Shown here: positions 35,221-44,575 of the stretch, piece after piece | How the letters are laid out: each line of letters starts with the position of its first letter | How positions within the stretch are numbered: position 1 is the stretch's first letter | DNA from: an uncultured Phycicoccus sp. | GTDB lineage: Bacteria > Actinomycetota > Actinomycetes > Actinomycetales > Dermatophilaceae | DNA: 64,000 nt | NCBI RefSeq assembly: GCF_947495705.1 | Contig: NZ_CANLZR010000001.1 | Coordinates: forward strand, 310,001 to 374,000 | Direction of reading: 5' to 3' | Program-made: the position numbers and the translations under genes | Notes under the pieces: model-generated | Database searches by the model: none | What the model saw: the letters and a program-made list of their open reading frames with translations, nothing else | What the model was told of the DNA's origin: nothing

Positions 35221-35265
35221 GTGACGTTCCGTGACGCGGCCACCACCGCGATCATTATCGGCTAG
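35221..35265 (+). CDS. cimA leader peptide (isoleucine attenuator)
   Basis: A 14-residue frame, MTFRDAATTAIIIG, starting with GTG and carrying three consecutive isoleucine codons (ATC ATT ATC) just before the final Gly and stop. It precedes cimA, whose pathway product is isoleucine, so the codon choice fits end-product attenuation. GACCCT at 35209-35214 ends six bases before the GTG, again consistent with a leaderless transcript. A hairpin starts at the stop codon and a U-tailed terminator follows within 50 bases. Role and mechanism are inferred from layout; such a peptide is too short to be judged by homology. Confidence 0.75.
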   Translation: MTFRDAATTAIIIG

Positions 35266-35317
35266 CGCGACGAGACCTCCTCGTCGCGCAGACCTCCCAC
35301 ACCCGGGGGGTCTTTTT
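35265..35317 (+). terminator. cimA attenuator: stop-codon hairpin plus terminator
   Basis: First hairpin: GCGCGACGAG (35265-35274) pairs perfectly with CTCGTCGCGC (35280-35289). Second: AGACCTCC (35290-35297) pairs with GGGGGTCT (35306-35313, one G-T pair), followed by a T run to 35317. The two stems abut, so they can form consecutively. The remaining bases to cimA (35318-35490) hold nothing I can support. Confidence 0.78.
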
Positions 35318-35490
35318 GTTGGTACGGGCGTCACACCCCCCGGTGGAGGCCCGTCCGGCAGACCGGGCCACCCACCCACCCCGTGGGCGGCCCGGGCGGC
35401 GCCGGCCGAGAATGGACACGAGACGGCACGCGTCGACGCCCCGGCCCGCACGGGCCGGGGCCCGGACGCCGGGAGACCGGCCCGAGCACG

Positions 35491-37092
35491 GTGAGTGACA
35501 TGACCGACCTGCACGTGTACGACACGACGCTGCGCGACGGCGCCCAGCAGGAGGGGCTCAACCTCTCCGTTGCCGACAAGCTGGCCATCGCCACGCACCT
35601 CGACGAGCTGGGGGTCGGCTACATCGAGGGCGGCTGGCCGGGCGCCAACCCCAAGGACACCGAGTTCTTCGCGCGCGCCGCCCGCGACCTCACCCTGCGC
35701 AACGCCACCCTGGCGGCGTTCGGGGCCACCCGGCGCGCCGGCGGCCGGGCCGACACCGACCCGCTCGTGCGGGCGCTGCTCGACAGCCAGGCCGAGGTCG
35801 TCACCCTCGTCGCGAAGTCGCACACCGGCCACGTCGAGCGCGCCCTGCGGACCACGCTCGCCGAGAACCTCGCGATGATCCGCGACACCGTCTCGTTCCT
35901 GCGCGGCGAGGGCCGGCGGGTGTTCCTCGACGCCGAGCACTTCTTCGACGGCTACCGCACCGACCGCGCCTACGCCCTCGAGGCGGTCCGGGCGGCGGTC
36001 GAGGCCGGGGCCGAGGTCGTCGCCCTCTGCGACACCAACGGCGGGCTCCTGCCCGGCGACGTCGCCGAGATCGTCGACGACGTCGTCCGCACGACCGAGG
36101 CCCGGGTCGGCATCCACTGCCACAACGACACCGGCTGCGCGGTCGCCAACTCGATGGCGGCGGTCGAGGCGGGGGCCACCCACGTCCAGGGGACGATCAA
36201 CGGGTACGGCGAGCGCACCGGCAACGCCGACCTGCTGACGGTCGTCGCCAACCTCCAGCTCAAGCAGGGCCGGGAGCTTCTCGACCCGCACCGGCTCCAG
36301 GACGCGACCCGCATCGCGCACGCCATCGCCGAGGTGACGAACGTCCCGCCGTACTCGCGTCAGCCGTACGTCGGGTCCAGCGCGTTCGCGCACAAGGCCG
36401 GCCTGCACGCCAGCGCCATCAAGGTCGACCCGGACCTGTACCAGCACCTCGACCCCAAGCACGTGGGCAACGACATGCGGATGCTCGTGTCCGACATGGC
36501 CGGGCGGGCCTCGATCGAGCTGAAGTCCCGCGAGCTGGGCTTCCACCTCGACGCCACCGACGAGGCCGACGCCGCCACGCTGCGCCGGGTCCTGGCGACG
36601 GTCAAGCAGAAGGAGCTGCGCGGCTACACCTTCGACGCGGCCGACGCCAGCTTCGAGCTGCTGCTGCGTCGCGAGGTCGACGGGGCGCTGCCGGGGTTCT
36701 TCGAGGTCGAGTCGTGGCGGGTCATCACCGACGCCCGCGGCGAGGACGACGCGCTCTCGGAGGCGACCGTCAAGGTCCGGGCCGCGGGGGAGCGGCACGT
36801 CGAGACCGGCGAGGGCAACGGCCCGGTCAACGCGCTCGACCACGCGCTGCGGATGGCGCTGGCCGCGACCTACCCCGAGATCGGGCACCTCGAGCTCATC
36901 GACTACCGGGTCCGCATCCTCGACGCGGCGCACGGCACCGACGCCGTGACCCGGGTGCTCATCGAGACCTCCGACGGCACGACGTCCTGGACGACGATCG
37001 GGGTCGCGGCGAACATCCTCGAGGCCAGCTGGGACGCCCTCGTCGAGTCGGTCACCTACGGCCTCGTCCGGGCCGGCGTCGCCCCCCGCTGA
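35491..37092 (+). CDS. cimA: Citramalate synthase
   Basis: Condenses acetyl-CoA with pyruvate to (R)-citramalate, a threonine-independent entry to isoleucine synthesis. It is 533 residues. The HMGL-like TIM barrel begins [13 protein letters not shown] and has the metal-binding H-C-H-N-D-T-G-C. The C-terminal LeuA-type allosteric domain includes T-V-K-V-R-A-A-G-E. The [11 protein letters not shown] variant is typical of CimA rather than 2-isopropylmalate synthase (family knowledge). The start is GTG 35491 or ATG 35500; neither has a strong ribosome site. The Ile-rich leader upstream supports the isoleucine assignment. Confidence 0.93.
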   Translation: MSDMTDLHVYDTTLRDGAQQEGLNLSVADKLAIATHLDELGVGYIEGGWPGANPKDTEFFARAARDLTLRNATLAAFGATRRAGGRADTDPLVRALLDSQAEVVTLVAKSHTGHVERALRTTLAENLAMIRDTVSFLRGEGRRVFLDAEHFFDGYRTDRAYALEAVRAAVEAGAEVVALCDTNGGLLPGDVAEIVDDVVRTTEARVGIHCHNDTGCAVANSMAAVEAGATHVQGTINGYGERTGNADLLTVVANLQLKQGRELLDPHRLQDATRIAHAIAEVTNVPPYSRQPYVGSSAFAHKAGLHASAIKVDPDLYQHLDPKHVGNDMRMLVSDMAGRASIELKSRELGFHLDATDEADAATLRRVLATVKQKELRGYTFDAADASFELLLRREVDGALPGFFEVESWRVITDARGEDDALSEATVKVRAAGERHVETGEGNGPVNALDHALRMALAATYPEIGHLELIDYRVRILDAAHGTDAVTRVLIETSDGTTSWTTIGVAANILEASWDALVESVTYGLVRAGVAPR

Positions 37093-37110
37093 GCTGCCCG
37101 CCGTACACAC

Positions 37111-37223
37111 ATCGACCAATAGGTCACCCGGGGTACGGGTCGGTCTGTCCGCGCATCGACCGATAGGTCACGCGGGGTACGGGTCGGGGCGTACCTGACG
37201 TGACCTATTGGTCGAAGTCAGGT
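37111..37223. repeat. Direct/inverted repeat cluster after cimA
   Basis: Two 33-base direct repeats at 37111-37143 and 37155-37187 differ at two positions. Each begins ATCGACC(A/G)ATAGGTCAC. An inverted copy of the first 16 bases, GTGACCTATTGGTCGA, follows at 37200-37215, flanked by ACCTGAC/GTCAGGT arms (37193-37199 and 37217-37223). The set can fold into alternative hairpins and lies between convergent cimA and the HIT gene, so it may act as a terminator. Confidence 0.72.
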
Positions 37224-37732
37224 CAGGCGGGGTACGGGGGCTGGAAAGCGTGGGCTGGGCGGCTGGGGGGCTGGGAGCCGGCGATGCCGGGGCGCAGCGC
37301 GGCCGCGAGGCGCAGGGCGATGCGGTCCCGCTCGTCCTCGGTCACGAGGGTCCCGACGGCTCCCGGGCCGAGGTGGCGGAAGATCGCCGGGCCCCGTGAC
37401 TCCTCCGGCTGGTCCGGCATGCGGGGGACGAGGTGGACGTGCAGGTGCCCGAAGCCCTGCGCCTCGGAGAACTGCATGACGTAGGTCTTCGCGCACCCGA
37501 GCTCCGAGCGCAGGGCCGCGGTGAGCCGCCCGAGCAGGTCACCGAGCTCGGCGTGGGCCGCTGCGGGCAGCTCGTCGAGCGCGCTCACGTGCGCCCTGGC
37601 GTCGAGGACGAGCCACCCGGGCAGGGACGTGTCGAAGGCGTGGGCGACCCGCCAGTGGTCGGTGACGGCGACGCGCTCGCGGGGCGGCAGGTCGGTGCGG
37701 GCGTTCTCGGAGCAGACGAAGCAGTCGGGCAC
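37223..37732 (-). CDS. HIT-family nucleotide hydrolase
   Basis: A 169-residue histidine-triad protein. The catalytic motif H-L-H-V-H-L-V is at residues 96-102, with histidines 96, 98 and 100. An N-terminal C4-x2-C7 pair may bind zinc, as in several bacterial HIT proteins. The helical region L-G-D-L-L-G-R-L-T-A-A-L precedes the active site. Family members hydrolyse nucleoside phosphoramidates or dinucleoside polyphosphates; the substrate is not determinable here. The C-terminal ~20 residues are Pro-rich and run up to the repeat cluster. It ends nine bases from the next minus-strand gene stop order, so both may share a transcript from 38.66 kb. Confidence 0.85.
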   Translation of the reverse strand: MPDCFVCSENARTDLPPRERVAVTDHWRVAHAFDTSLPGWLVLDARAHVSALDELPAAAHAELGDLLGRLTAALRSELGCAKTYVMQFSEAQGFGHLHVHLVPRMPDQPEESRGPAIFRHLGPGAVGTLVTEDERDRIALRLAAALRPGIAGSQPPSRPAHAFQPPYPA

Positions 37733-37741
37733 CGGGGGAGG

Positions 37742-38659
37742 CTACGGGACGGCTCGGGTGCCCGCGCGCTGGGCCGCGGCCCGGCCGGCCGCCGGTGGTG
37801 ACACCGCGTCGAGGACGTCGAGCAGCCGCCGGCGCAGGGCGTTGGAGCGGCCGGTGAACGCGCGCTGGCGCTCGAGGTACTCGGCCTTCCCCTCCGCCGT
37901 CTCGATCGGGACCGGGGTGTACCCGAGCTCGCTCAGGTCGTAGGGGGAGGCCTGCATGTCGAGGATGCGGATCTCGCGCGCGAGGTCGAACGCATCGGCG
38001 GTGAGGGCGCTGGGGACCAGGGGCGCGAGCTTGTACACCCACTTGTAGACGTCCATCCCGGCGTGGAGGCAGCCGGGCTGCTCGTAGGCGACCTGGTCCG
38101 CACGCGTCGGGCGCAGCTGGTTGCGGGGCGCCGCCGAGTCGGTGAAGAACCGGTAGGCGTCGAAGTGCGAGCACCGCACGGTGTGCCGCTCGAGCACCTC
38201 GTCGGTGCCGGCCGCTCCCAGGCGCAGCGGCCAGCGTGCGTGCCGCACGTCGTCGGCGGGGAGGCGGTGCACCATCGCCCACTCGTGGAGGCCGAAGCAG
38301 CCGAGGTGCGCCGGGCGGGAGAGGGTGGCGGCGAGCAGGTCCCGGACGAACCCCACGGTGGACCCGCGGGCGTCCAGGAAGGAGCCGACGTCGAGCACGA
38401 CGTCGTCGCCGACCACGAGGTGGTGCCGCCAGCCGGCCCGCTCGGTGTCGGCCGCTCCCTCGAGGACGACGCCCGCCCCGGGGTGCCACCGTCGGAGCTT
38501 GGCGGGGGAGTGGCTGTAGTAGCGGAACAGGAAGTCCTCGACGGGGTGGGCGCGCCCGTCCGTGCGGCGCTCCCGATGGCCGGCGGTGGCGGCGTCGACG
38601 CGCGCCGCGTGGGCGTCGACGCGGGCCGCCCAGTCGGCGCGGGACAGGACGATGGGCAC
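37742..38659 (-). CDS. Conserved actinobacterial protein often labelled 3-methyladenine DNA glycosylase
   Basis: A 305-residue protein lacking any fold I can prove by motif. Landmarks are D-F-L-F-R-Y-Y-S-H-S-P-A-K-L-R-R-W-H-P-G near residue 45, H-E-W-A-M-V-H, C-S-H-F-D-A-Y-R-F-F, and D-V-Y-K-W-V-Y-K-L. From memory, proteins of this type are annotated as 3-methyladenine DNA glycosylase in actinobacterial genomes, but I see no helix-hairpin-helix or Tag-type motif, so that label is doubtful. The GTG at 38659 is chosen because the sequence before it is Arg/Pro-rich and non-conserved in look. It lies just upstream of the HIT gene on the same strand. Confidence 0.65.
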   Translation of the reverse strand: MPIVLSRADWAARVDAHAARVDAATAGHRERRTDGRAHPVEDFLFRYYSHSPAKLRRWHPGAGVVLEGAADTERAGWRHHLVVGDDVVLDVGSFLDARGSTVGFVRDLLAATLSRPAHLGCFGLHEWAMVHRLPADDVRHARWPLRLGAAGTDEVLERHTVRCSHFDAYRFFTDSAAPRNQLRPTRADQVAYEQPGCLHAGMDVYKWVYKLAPLVPSALTADAFDLAREIRILDMQASPYDLSELGYTPVPIETAEGKAEYLERQRAFTGRSNALRRRLLDVLDAVSPPAAGRAAAQRAGTRAVP

Positions 38660-38748
38660 GCCGCCACGGTAGCCCGCGCGGGGACACCGTGCGGGCCTCG
38701 GTCGTTGGGCGGGGCAGGATGGTGTCCCTGACCCCGGAGGTGCTCTCG

Positions 38749-39666
38749 GTGCGACGTCCGCTCCTGCTGTCCGTGCTCGCCGCGGCGCTCGTCCTCGCCG
38801 GCTGCGGTGGCGCGGACGAGGCCGCGGCGCCGGCGGCCCCTGCCGCATCCGCCCCCGCGCCCTCGGCGAGCCCGACGGAGGCGCCCTCCGACCCTGCCGA
38901 GGACCCGCTGGGGCGGACGTACCTCGCCCTCGGCGACTCCCTGGCCGCGGGCTACCAGCCCGGCGGCACCGAGCTGCGCGACAGCGCCTACCCCGCCCTG
39001 GCGCTGTCGCGCCTCGACCGGGCCGGGGCCGAGCTCACCCTCGAGAACCTCGCGTGCTCGGGTGAGACCACCGACTCCTTCCTCGACGGCGGCAAGTGCG
39101 ACTACGCCGCCGGCAGCCAGATGGCGCAGGCCGAGGCGGTCCTCGCCGAACGCGCGGGCGACGTCGCGCTGGTCTCGATCGACCTCGGCGGCAACGACCT
39201 GCTCCGCTGCGTGCGCGAGACGGCCGTCGACACCGCGTGCACGAAGCAGGGGCTCGCCGGGGTCGCCGAGAACCTCCCCGAGATCCTCGACCGGCTGCGC
39301 GCTGCCGCAGGCCAGGACGTCCCCGTGCTCGTCCTCGGCTACTACAACCCGTGGCTGGCCGCCTCCTACCTCGGTGAGGGCGAGGGCCAGCTCGACGCCG
39401 CGACGTCCGCGTACACCGCCCTCGACCGGGCGATCACGAAGGCCGCGACGGAGGCCGGCGCGACGCCGGTACCCCTGACGTCGGCGTTCAAGCTCGACGA
39501 CGCCACGCCGACGACCTTCGGCGGGCGCGAGGTCCCGACCAACGTCGCCCAGGTGTGCACGCTCACCTACATCTGCACCGCGTTCGACATCCACCTCACC
39601 GACGAGGGCGCCGCCGTCGTCGGCCGGGTGCTCGCCGCGGCCGCCACGAAGGCCGGCGTGACCTGA
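38749..39666 (+). CDS. SGNH/GDSL-family lipoprotein hydrolase
   Basis: A 305-residue exported esterase or lipase of the SGNH family. The lipobox V-L-A-G-C puts the lipidated Cys at about residue 20, followed by a Pro/Ala/Ser-rich linker to residue 50. Block I is Y-L-A-L-G-D-S-L-A-A-G (Ser nucleophile), block III is D-L-G-G-N-D-L, and the C-terminal D-I-H-L-T-D-E-G supplies Asp/His. Four or more cysteines outside the lipobox could form disulfides, suiting an extracellular location. The GTG at 38749 follows GGAGG at eight bases; an ATG at 38719 is less likely. Confidence 0.88.
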   Translation: MRRPLLLSVLAAALVLAGCGGADEAAAPAAPAASAPAPSASPTEAPSDPAEDPLGRTYLALGDSLAAGYQPGGTELRDSAYPALALSRLDRAGAELTLENLACSGETTDSFLDGGKCDYAAGSQMAQAEAVLAERAGDVALVSIDLGGNDLLRCVRETAVDTACTKQGLAGVAENLPEILDRLRAAAGQDVPVLVLGYYNPWLAASYLGEGEGQLDAATSAYTALDRAITKAATEAGATPVPLTSAFKLDDATPTTFGGREVPTNVAQVCTLTYICTAFDIHLTDEGAAVVGRVLAAAATKAGVT

Positions 39667-39712
39667 CCCCTCCGCCACCCAGGTGGCGTGACCGCGGACG
39701 AGCGGCGGGTCG

Positions 39713-39718
39713 TAGGCT
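39713..39718 (+). promoter_or_regulatory. -10 element of leaderless FAH-family gene
   Basis: TAGGCT ends six bases before the ATG at 39725. The same hexamer precedes the DedA-like gene and gltX. Confidence 0.5.
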
Positions 39719-39724
39719 CGGCGC

Positions 39725-40495
39725 ATGCGTATCGCGAGGTTCACGATCGGGGACGACCCCGTCTACGGGTTGGTCGACGGAGCGGGCGAGAAGATCGCCG
39801 AGGTCACCGGGGACCCCCTCTACCAGCGGATCGAGCTGACGGGCGCCACGCACCTCGTCGAGGACGTGCGGCTGCTCGCGCCGGTCATCCCGCGGAGCAA
39901 GGTCATCGGGTTCGGCCGGAACTACGCCGAGCACGCGGCCGAGATGGGCGGGGAGCCGGCCGAGGAGCCGCTGATGTTCCTCATCCCGAACACCGCGGTC
40001 GTCGGGCCGGGCGACCCGGTGGTGCTGCCCCCGCAGACCTCGGAGGTGTCGTACGAGGGCGAGCTGGCCGTCGTCGTCGGCCGGCTGTGCAAGGACGTCG
40101 AGCCGGACGACGCGCTCGGCGTCATCTTCGGCTACACCTGCGCCAACGACGTGACCGCCCGTGACCTCCAGCGCTCGGACGGGCAGTGGGGGCGGGCCAA
40201 GGGCTTCGACACGTTCTGCCCGCTCGGGCCGTGGGTCGAGACCGACCTCGACCCGTCGGCGCTCGGGCTCGTGACCCGGCTCGAGGGCGAGGTCGTCCAG
40301 GACGGCTCGACCGCGGACATGGTGCACGGGGTCGCGGCCCTGGTGTCGTACGCCTCGAAGGCGTTCACCCTGCTGCCGGGCGACGTGATCCTCACCGGGA
40401 CCCCCGCCGGCGTCGGCGCGATGGTCGCGGGCCAGCGCGTCGAGGTGGAGGTCGAGGGCATCGGCACGCTCTCGAACCCCGTCGTCCGTCACTGA
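39725..40495 (+). CDS. Fumarylacetoacetate hydrolase-family protein
   Basis: A 256-residue FAH-family enzyme; members hydrolyse, isomerise or decarboxylate 2-oxo/2-hydroxy dicarboxylic acids with Mg or Ca. Family blocks: V-I-G-F-G-R-N-Y-A-E-H-A, the metal ligands in Y-E-G-E-L-A-V-V-V-G-R, G-Y-T-C-A-N-D-V-T-A-R-D, and G-D-V-I-L-T-G-T-P-A-G-V-G. The position upstream of gltX is shared with mycobacteria, where the same family precedes gltS (from memory), so it may be an ancient neighbour rather than a degradation gene. Oxaloacetate decarboxylase or 2-hydroxyhepta-2,4-dienedioate isomerase activity are both possible. Confidence 0.85.
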   Translation: MRIARFTIGDDPVYGLVDGAGEKIAEVTGDPLYQRIELTGATHLVEDVRLLAPVIPRSKVIGFGRNYAEHAAEMGGEPAEEPLMFLIPNTAVVGPGDPVVLPPQTSEVSYEGELAVVVGRLCKDVEPDDALGVIFGYTCANDVTARDLQRSDGQWGRAKGFDTFCPLGPWVETDLDPSALGLVTRLEGEVVQDGSTADMVHGVAALVSYASKAFTLLPGDVILTGTPAGVGAMVAGQRVEVEVEGIGTLSNPVVRH

Positions 40496-40587
40496 GCGCG
40501 CGCCGGCGGGGAGAGACCCGACAACCCACGAGGGCGTACTGTCGAGGGTGCGGAGCCGTCCAGGCTTCCTCTCAGAGAGATACCCCC

Positions 40588-40719
40588 ATGAGCGACAAGT
40601 CGCCGCGGCACACGATGTCGAAGAAGTCCGGGAAGTCCATCAAGGAGAAGCGCGCCGAGAAGCGCAGCAAAGGGGCTGAGACCACCTTCTCCGACGTGAT
40701 CCACCCGAAGAAGAAGTGA
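40588..40719 (+). CDS. Small basic protein, 43 residues
   Basis: A very Lys/Ser/Arg-rich peptide beginning M-S-D-K-S-P-R-H-T and containing K-K-S-G-K-S-I-K-E-K-R-A-E-K-R, ending H-P-K-K-K. About 45% of residues are charged. It overlaps the next gene by four bases (GTGA), so it is translated in a coupled operon. I do not recall a named family with certainty; similar tiny basic proteins are widespread in actinobacteria and are usually hypothetical. DNA, RNA or ribosome binding is plausible from composition alone. An AGAGAGA ribosome site lies about seven bases upstream of the ATG. Confidence 0.7.
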   Translation: MSDKSPRHTMSKKSGKSIKEKRAEKRSKGAETTFSDVIHPKKK

Positions 40720-41858
40720 CGCTCCTCGGGCTCGGGGTCATCGGCTCGTCGGCCAAGGAGAACGAGCACCGGCTGCCGCTCCATCCCGACCACATCCCCG
40801 GGCTGGACGCCGACCTGCGGGCCCGGATCACCCTGGAGCACGGGTACGGCGCCCGGTTCGGCGCGAGTGACGCCGCGCTGGCCGACCACGTCGGCGGGTT
40901 CGCCTCCCGCGCCGAGATCCTGGCCGGCTCCGACGTGGTGCTGCTGCCCAAGCCGCAGCACGCCGACGTCGCCGCGCTCGGGCCCGGACAGGTGCTGTGG
41001 GGCTGGCCGCACTGCGTCCAGGACCCCGAGCTCACCCAGCTCGCGATCGACCGGCGACTGACCCTCATCGCCTTCGAAGCGATGAACCACTGGACCCGCG
41101 ACGGCGCGGTCGGCCTGCACGTCTTCCACAAGAACAACGAGCTCGCCGGGTACTGCTCGGTGCTGCAGGCGCTCGAGCTCGCCGGGCTCACGGGCGACTA
41201 CGGGCGCCGCCTCAGCGCCGTCGTCATCGGGTTCGGGGCGACGGCCAGGGGGGCGGTCACCGCCCTGAACGCCCACGGCGTGCACGAGGTCGCCGTGCTG
41301 ACCCACCGGCAGGTCGCCGCCGTGGGGTCGCCGATCCACTCGGTGCGGATCCGCCAGTTCGACCCCGACCCCGACGGCGAGCACCTGAGCCACGTCATCA
41401 CCGAGCGCGGCCGCGAACCGCTGCCGGCCTACCTCGCCGAGAACGACATCGTCGTCAACTGCACGCTGCAGGACACCGCGCACCCGGTCGTGTACCTGCG
41501 CACCGCGGACCTGGACGCGTTCCGCCCCGGGAGCGTCATCGTCGACGTCTCGTGCGACCTCGCGATGGGCTTCGAGTGGGCGCGTCCGACGACCTTCGAG
41601 GAGCCGACCTTCGTCGTGGGCGACAACGTCCTGTACTACGCGGTCGACCACAGCCCGTCGTACCTGTGGAACTCCGCGACCTGGGAGAACAGCGCGGCGG
41701 TGATGCCGTTCCTGCGCACCGTGCTCGAGGGTGGCGCCGCCTGGGACGCCGACGAGACGGTGAGCCGGGCCATCGAGATCCGCGACGGCCTCGTGGTCAA
41801 CCCCGCCATCCTGTCCTTCCAGGGGCGGGCCGCCGAGCCGCCCTACGCCGTGGTCTGA
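40716..41858 (+). CDS. Alanine-dehydrogenase/opine-type dehydrogenase (N5-carboxyethyl-ornithine synthase-like)
   Basis: A 380-residue NAD(P)-binding protein of the alanine dehydrogenase / saccharopine dehydrogenase fold. The N-terminal S-S-A-K-E-N-E-H-R-L-P-L-H-P motif is the conserved Lys-Glu-Arg start. The central Rossmann motif is V-V-I-G-F-G-A-T-A-R-G-A. Then come I-V-V-N-C-T-L-Q-D-T and V-D-V-S-C-D. The closest type I can name is N5-(carboxyethyl)ornithine synthase, which reductively joins pyruvate to ornithine, but lysine-pathway dehydrogenases share the fold. The GTG overlaps the small basic protein gene. A biosynthetic function for an amino-acid derivative is inferred. Confidence 0.72.
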   Translation: MTLLGLGVIGSSAKENEHRLPLHPDHIPGLDADLRARITLEHGYGARFGASDAALADHVGGFASRAEILAGSDVVLLPKPQHADVAALGPGQVLWGWPHCVQDPELTQLAIDRRLTLIAFEAMNHWTRDGAVGLHVFHKNNELAGYCSVLQALELAGLTGDYGRRLSAVVIGFGATARGAVTALNAHGVHEVAVLTHRQVAAVGSPIHSVRIRQFDPDPDGEHLSHVITERGREPLPAYLAENDIVVNCTLQDTAHPVVYLRTADLDAFRPGSVIVDVSCDLAMGFEWARPTTFEEPTFVVGDNVLYYAVDHSPSYLWNSATWENSAAVMPFLRTVLEGGAAWDADETVSRAIEIRDGLVVNPAILSFQGRAAEPPYAVV

Positions 41859-41911
41859 GCGCACCACCGGGTGCGACCGGCGGGCCGGTTCCCTCATAGG
41901 CTGTCGCCATC

Positions 41912-43458
<1,547 letters not shown>

Positions 43459-43462
<4 letters not shown>

Positions 43463-44220
43463 CCCGGCCGGTCGTCGCCGTCCTGCTCGACGCGGACGAC
43501 ACGCTCTACGACACCCGGGCCGCGATGCACGCGGCCGGGGCGGTGGCGGCGGCCGCGGCGTGGCCCGGCGCGGACCCGCGCCGACTCGCCCTGGCCGGGG
43601 TGCGCTTCCGGGACGACCCCGCCGACCACTTCGGCGCCTACACCCGTGGCGAGATCGAGTTCGAGGAGATGCGCCGCCGCCGGGTGGCGGACCTTGCGGC
43701 CTGGCTGGGGGAGGAGACCGCGGGCCGGTCGGGCGCGTTCGACGAGCGGTACGAGCCGGCGTTCATCAGTGCGCTGCGCGCCTTCCCCGACGTGCGCCCC
43801 GAGGTCGAGCGGCTCCGGTCCGCCGGCGTCGTCGTGGGCGTGCTCACCAACTCCTCGACCCGGTACACCGACGCGAAGATGCGGGCCGCCGGCCTCGTCG
43901 GGCTCTTCGACGTCGTCTGCACCCGGGACACCCTCGGGGTGGGCAAGCCCGACGCCCGCGCCTTCCACGAGGCCTGCCGCCGGCTCGGCGCGGACCCGGG
44001 GGCGACGCTGCACGTCGGCGACGAGGTGGTCAACGACCCCCTGGGCGCGCGGGACGCCGGGCTGGCCGCGGCGTGGCTCGTGCGCGACGGCCGCCCCGAC
44101 GACGGCGGGCTCCGGCTGCTCGCCGGCCGGGACGTGCCCGTCGTCACCTCGCTGGCCGACCTCGCCACGCTCGTGCCGGGCGGGCCGCCGCGATTTGGGG
44201 TGGACGAGGTGGGCCGGTAG
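43459..44220 (+). CDS. HAD-family phosphatase
   Basis: A 253-residue haloacid-dehalogenase-like hydrolase. Motif I is L-L-D-A-D-D-T-L-Y at residues ~9-17 (nucleophile and acid Asp). Motif II is V-L-T-N-S-S, motif III a Lys in V-G-K-P-D-A-R-A-F, and motif IV L-H-V-G-D-E-V-V-N-D. A helical cap sits between motifs I and II, so it belongs to the C1-cap group that acts on small phosphorylated metabolites. It is coupled to gltX by a GTGA overlap. Substrate unknown. Confidence 0.85.
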
Positions 44221-44280
44221 TATCGCCACTCGGTTCGCCGGGTGATCGCCCGTCCAGGGACGATCGACCGGCATACCCCA

Positions 44281-44352
44281 TGGGGTATGGTGTAATTGGC
44301 AACACTGGTGATTCTGGTTCATCCGTTCTAGGTTCGAGTCCTGGTACCCCAG
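44281..44352 (+). tRNA. tRNA-Gln (anticodon CTG)
   Basis: A 72-base cloverleaf. Acceptor TGGGGTA pairs with TACCCCA, the D-arm holds AATTGG, the anticodon loop is TTCTGGT giving CTG, and the T-arm loop is TTCGAGT. The discriminator is G and CCA is not encoded. The 5' end begins inside an 18-base palindrome, CATACCCCATGGGGTATG (44272-44289). With GatAB and gltX in this window it is probably charged by the indirect route. Confidence 0.92.
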
Positions 44353-44457
44353 CTCTCGCCCCGGCTCCGGCCGAGGGCGATTCGGAGAAATCCTCGCCGT
44401 TCGGTAAGGTTCTCTCTCGTTGCCCGGCCGCTTCGCGAGCGGTCCGGACAGCACCAA

Positions 44458-44530
44458 GGCCCCGTTGTGTAGTGGCCTAGCACGCCGCCCTCTCAAGGCG
44501 GTAGCGCGGGTTCGAATCCCGTCGGGGCTA
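44458..44530 (+). tRNA. tRNA-Glu (anticodon CTC)
   Basis: A 73-base cloverleaf. GGCCCCG pairs with CGGGGCT, the anticodon stem is CCGCC/GGCGG with loop CTCTCAA giving CTC, and the T loop is TTCGAAT. The discriminator is A and CCA is not encoded. It lies 105 bases after tRNA-Gln and closely resembles other actinobacterial tRNA-Glu genes. A strong terminator follows. Confidence 0.95.
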
Positions 44531-44535
44531 CACCG

Positions 44536-44565
44536 CCAAACCCCCTGGTCCGCCAGGGGGTTTGG
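44536..44565 (+). terminator. Hairpin terminator after tRNA-Glu
   Basis: A 13-bp perfect stem, CCAAACCCCCTGG (44536-44548) with 44553-44565, and a TCCG loop. It also lies eleven bases past the end of the minus-strand MerR gene and could serve both directions. Confidence 0.85.
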
Positions 44566-44575
44566 CATATCCCGG

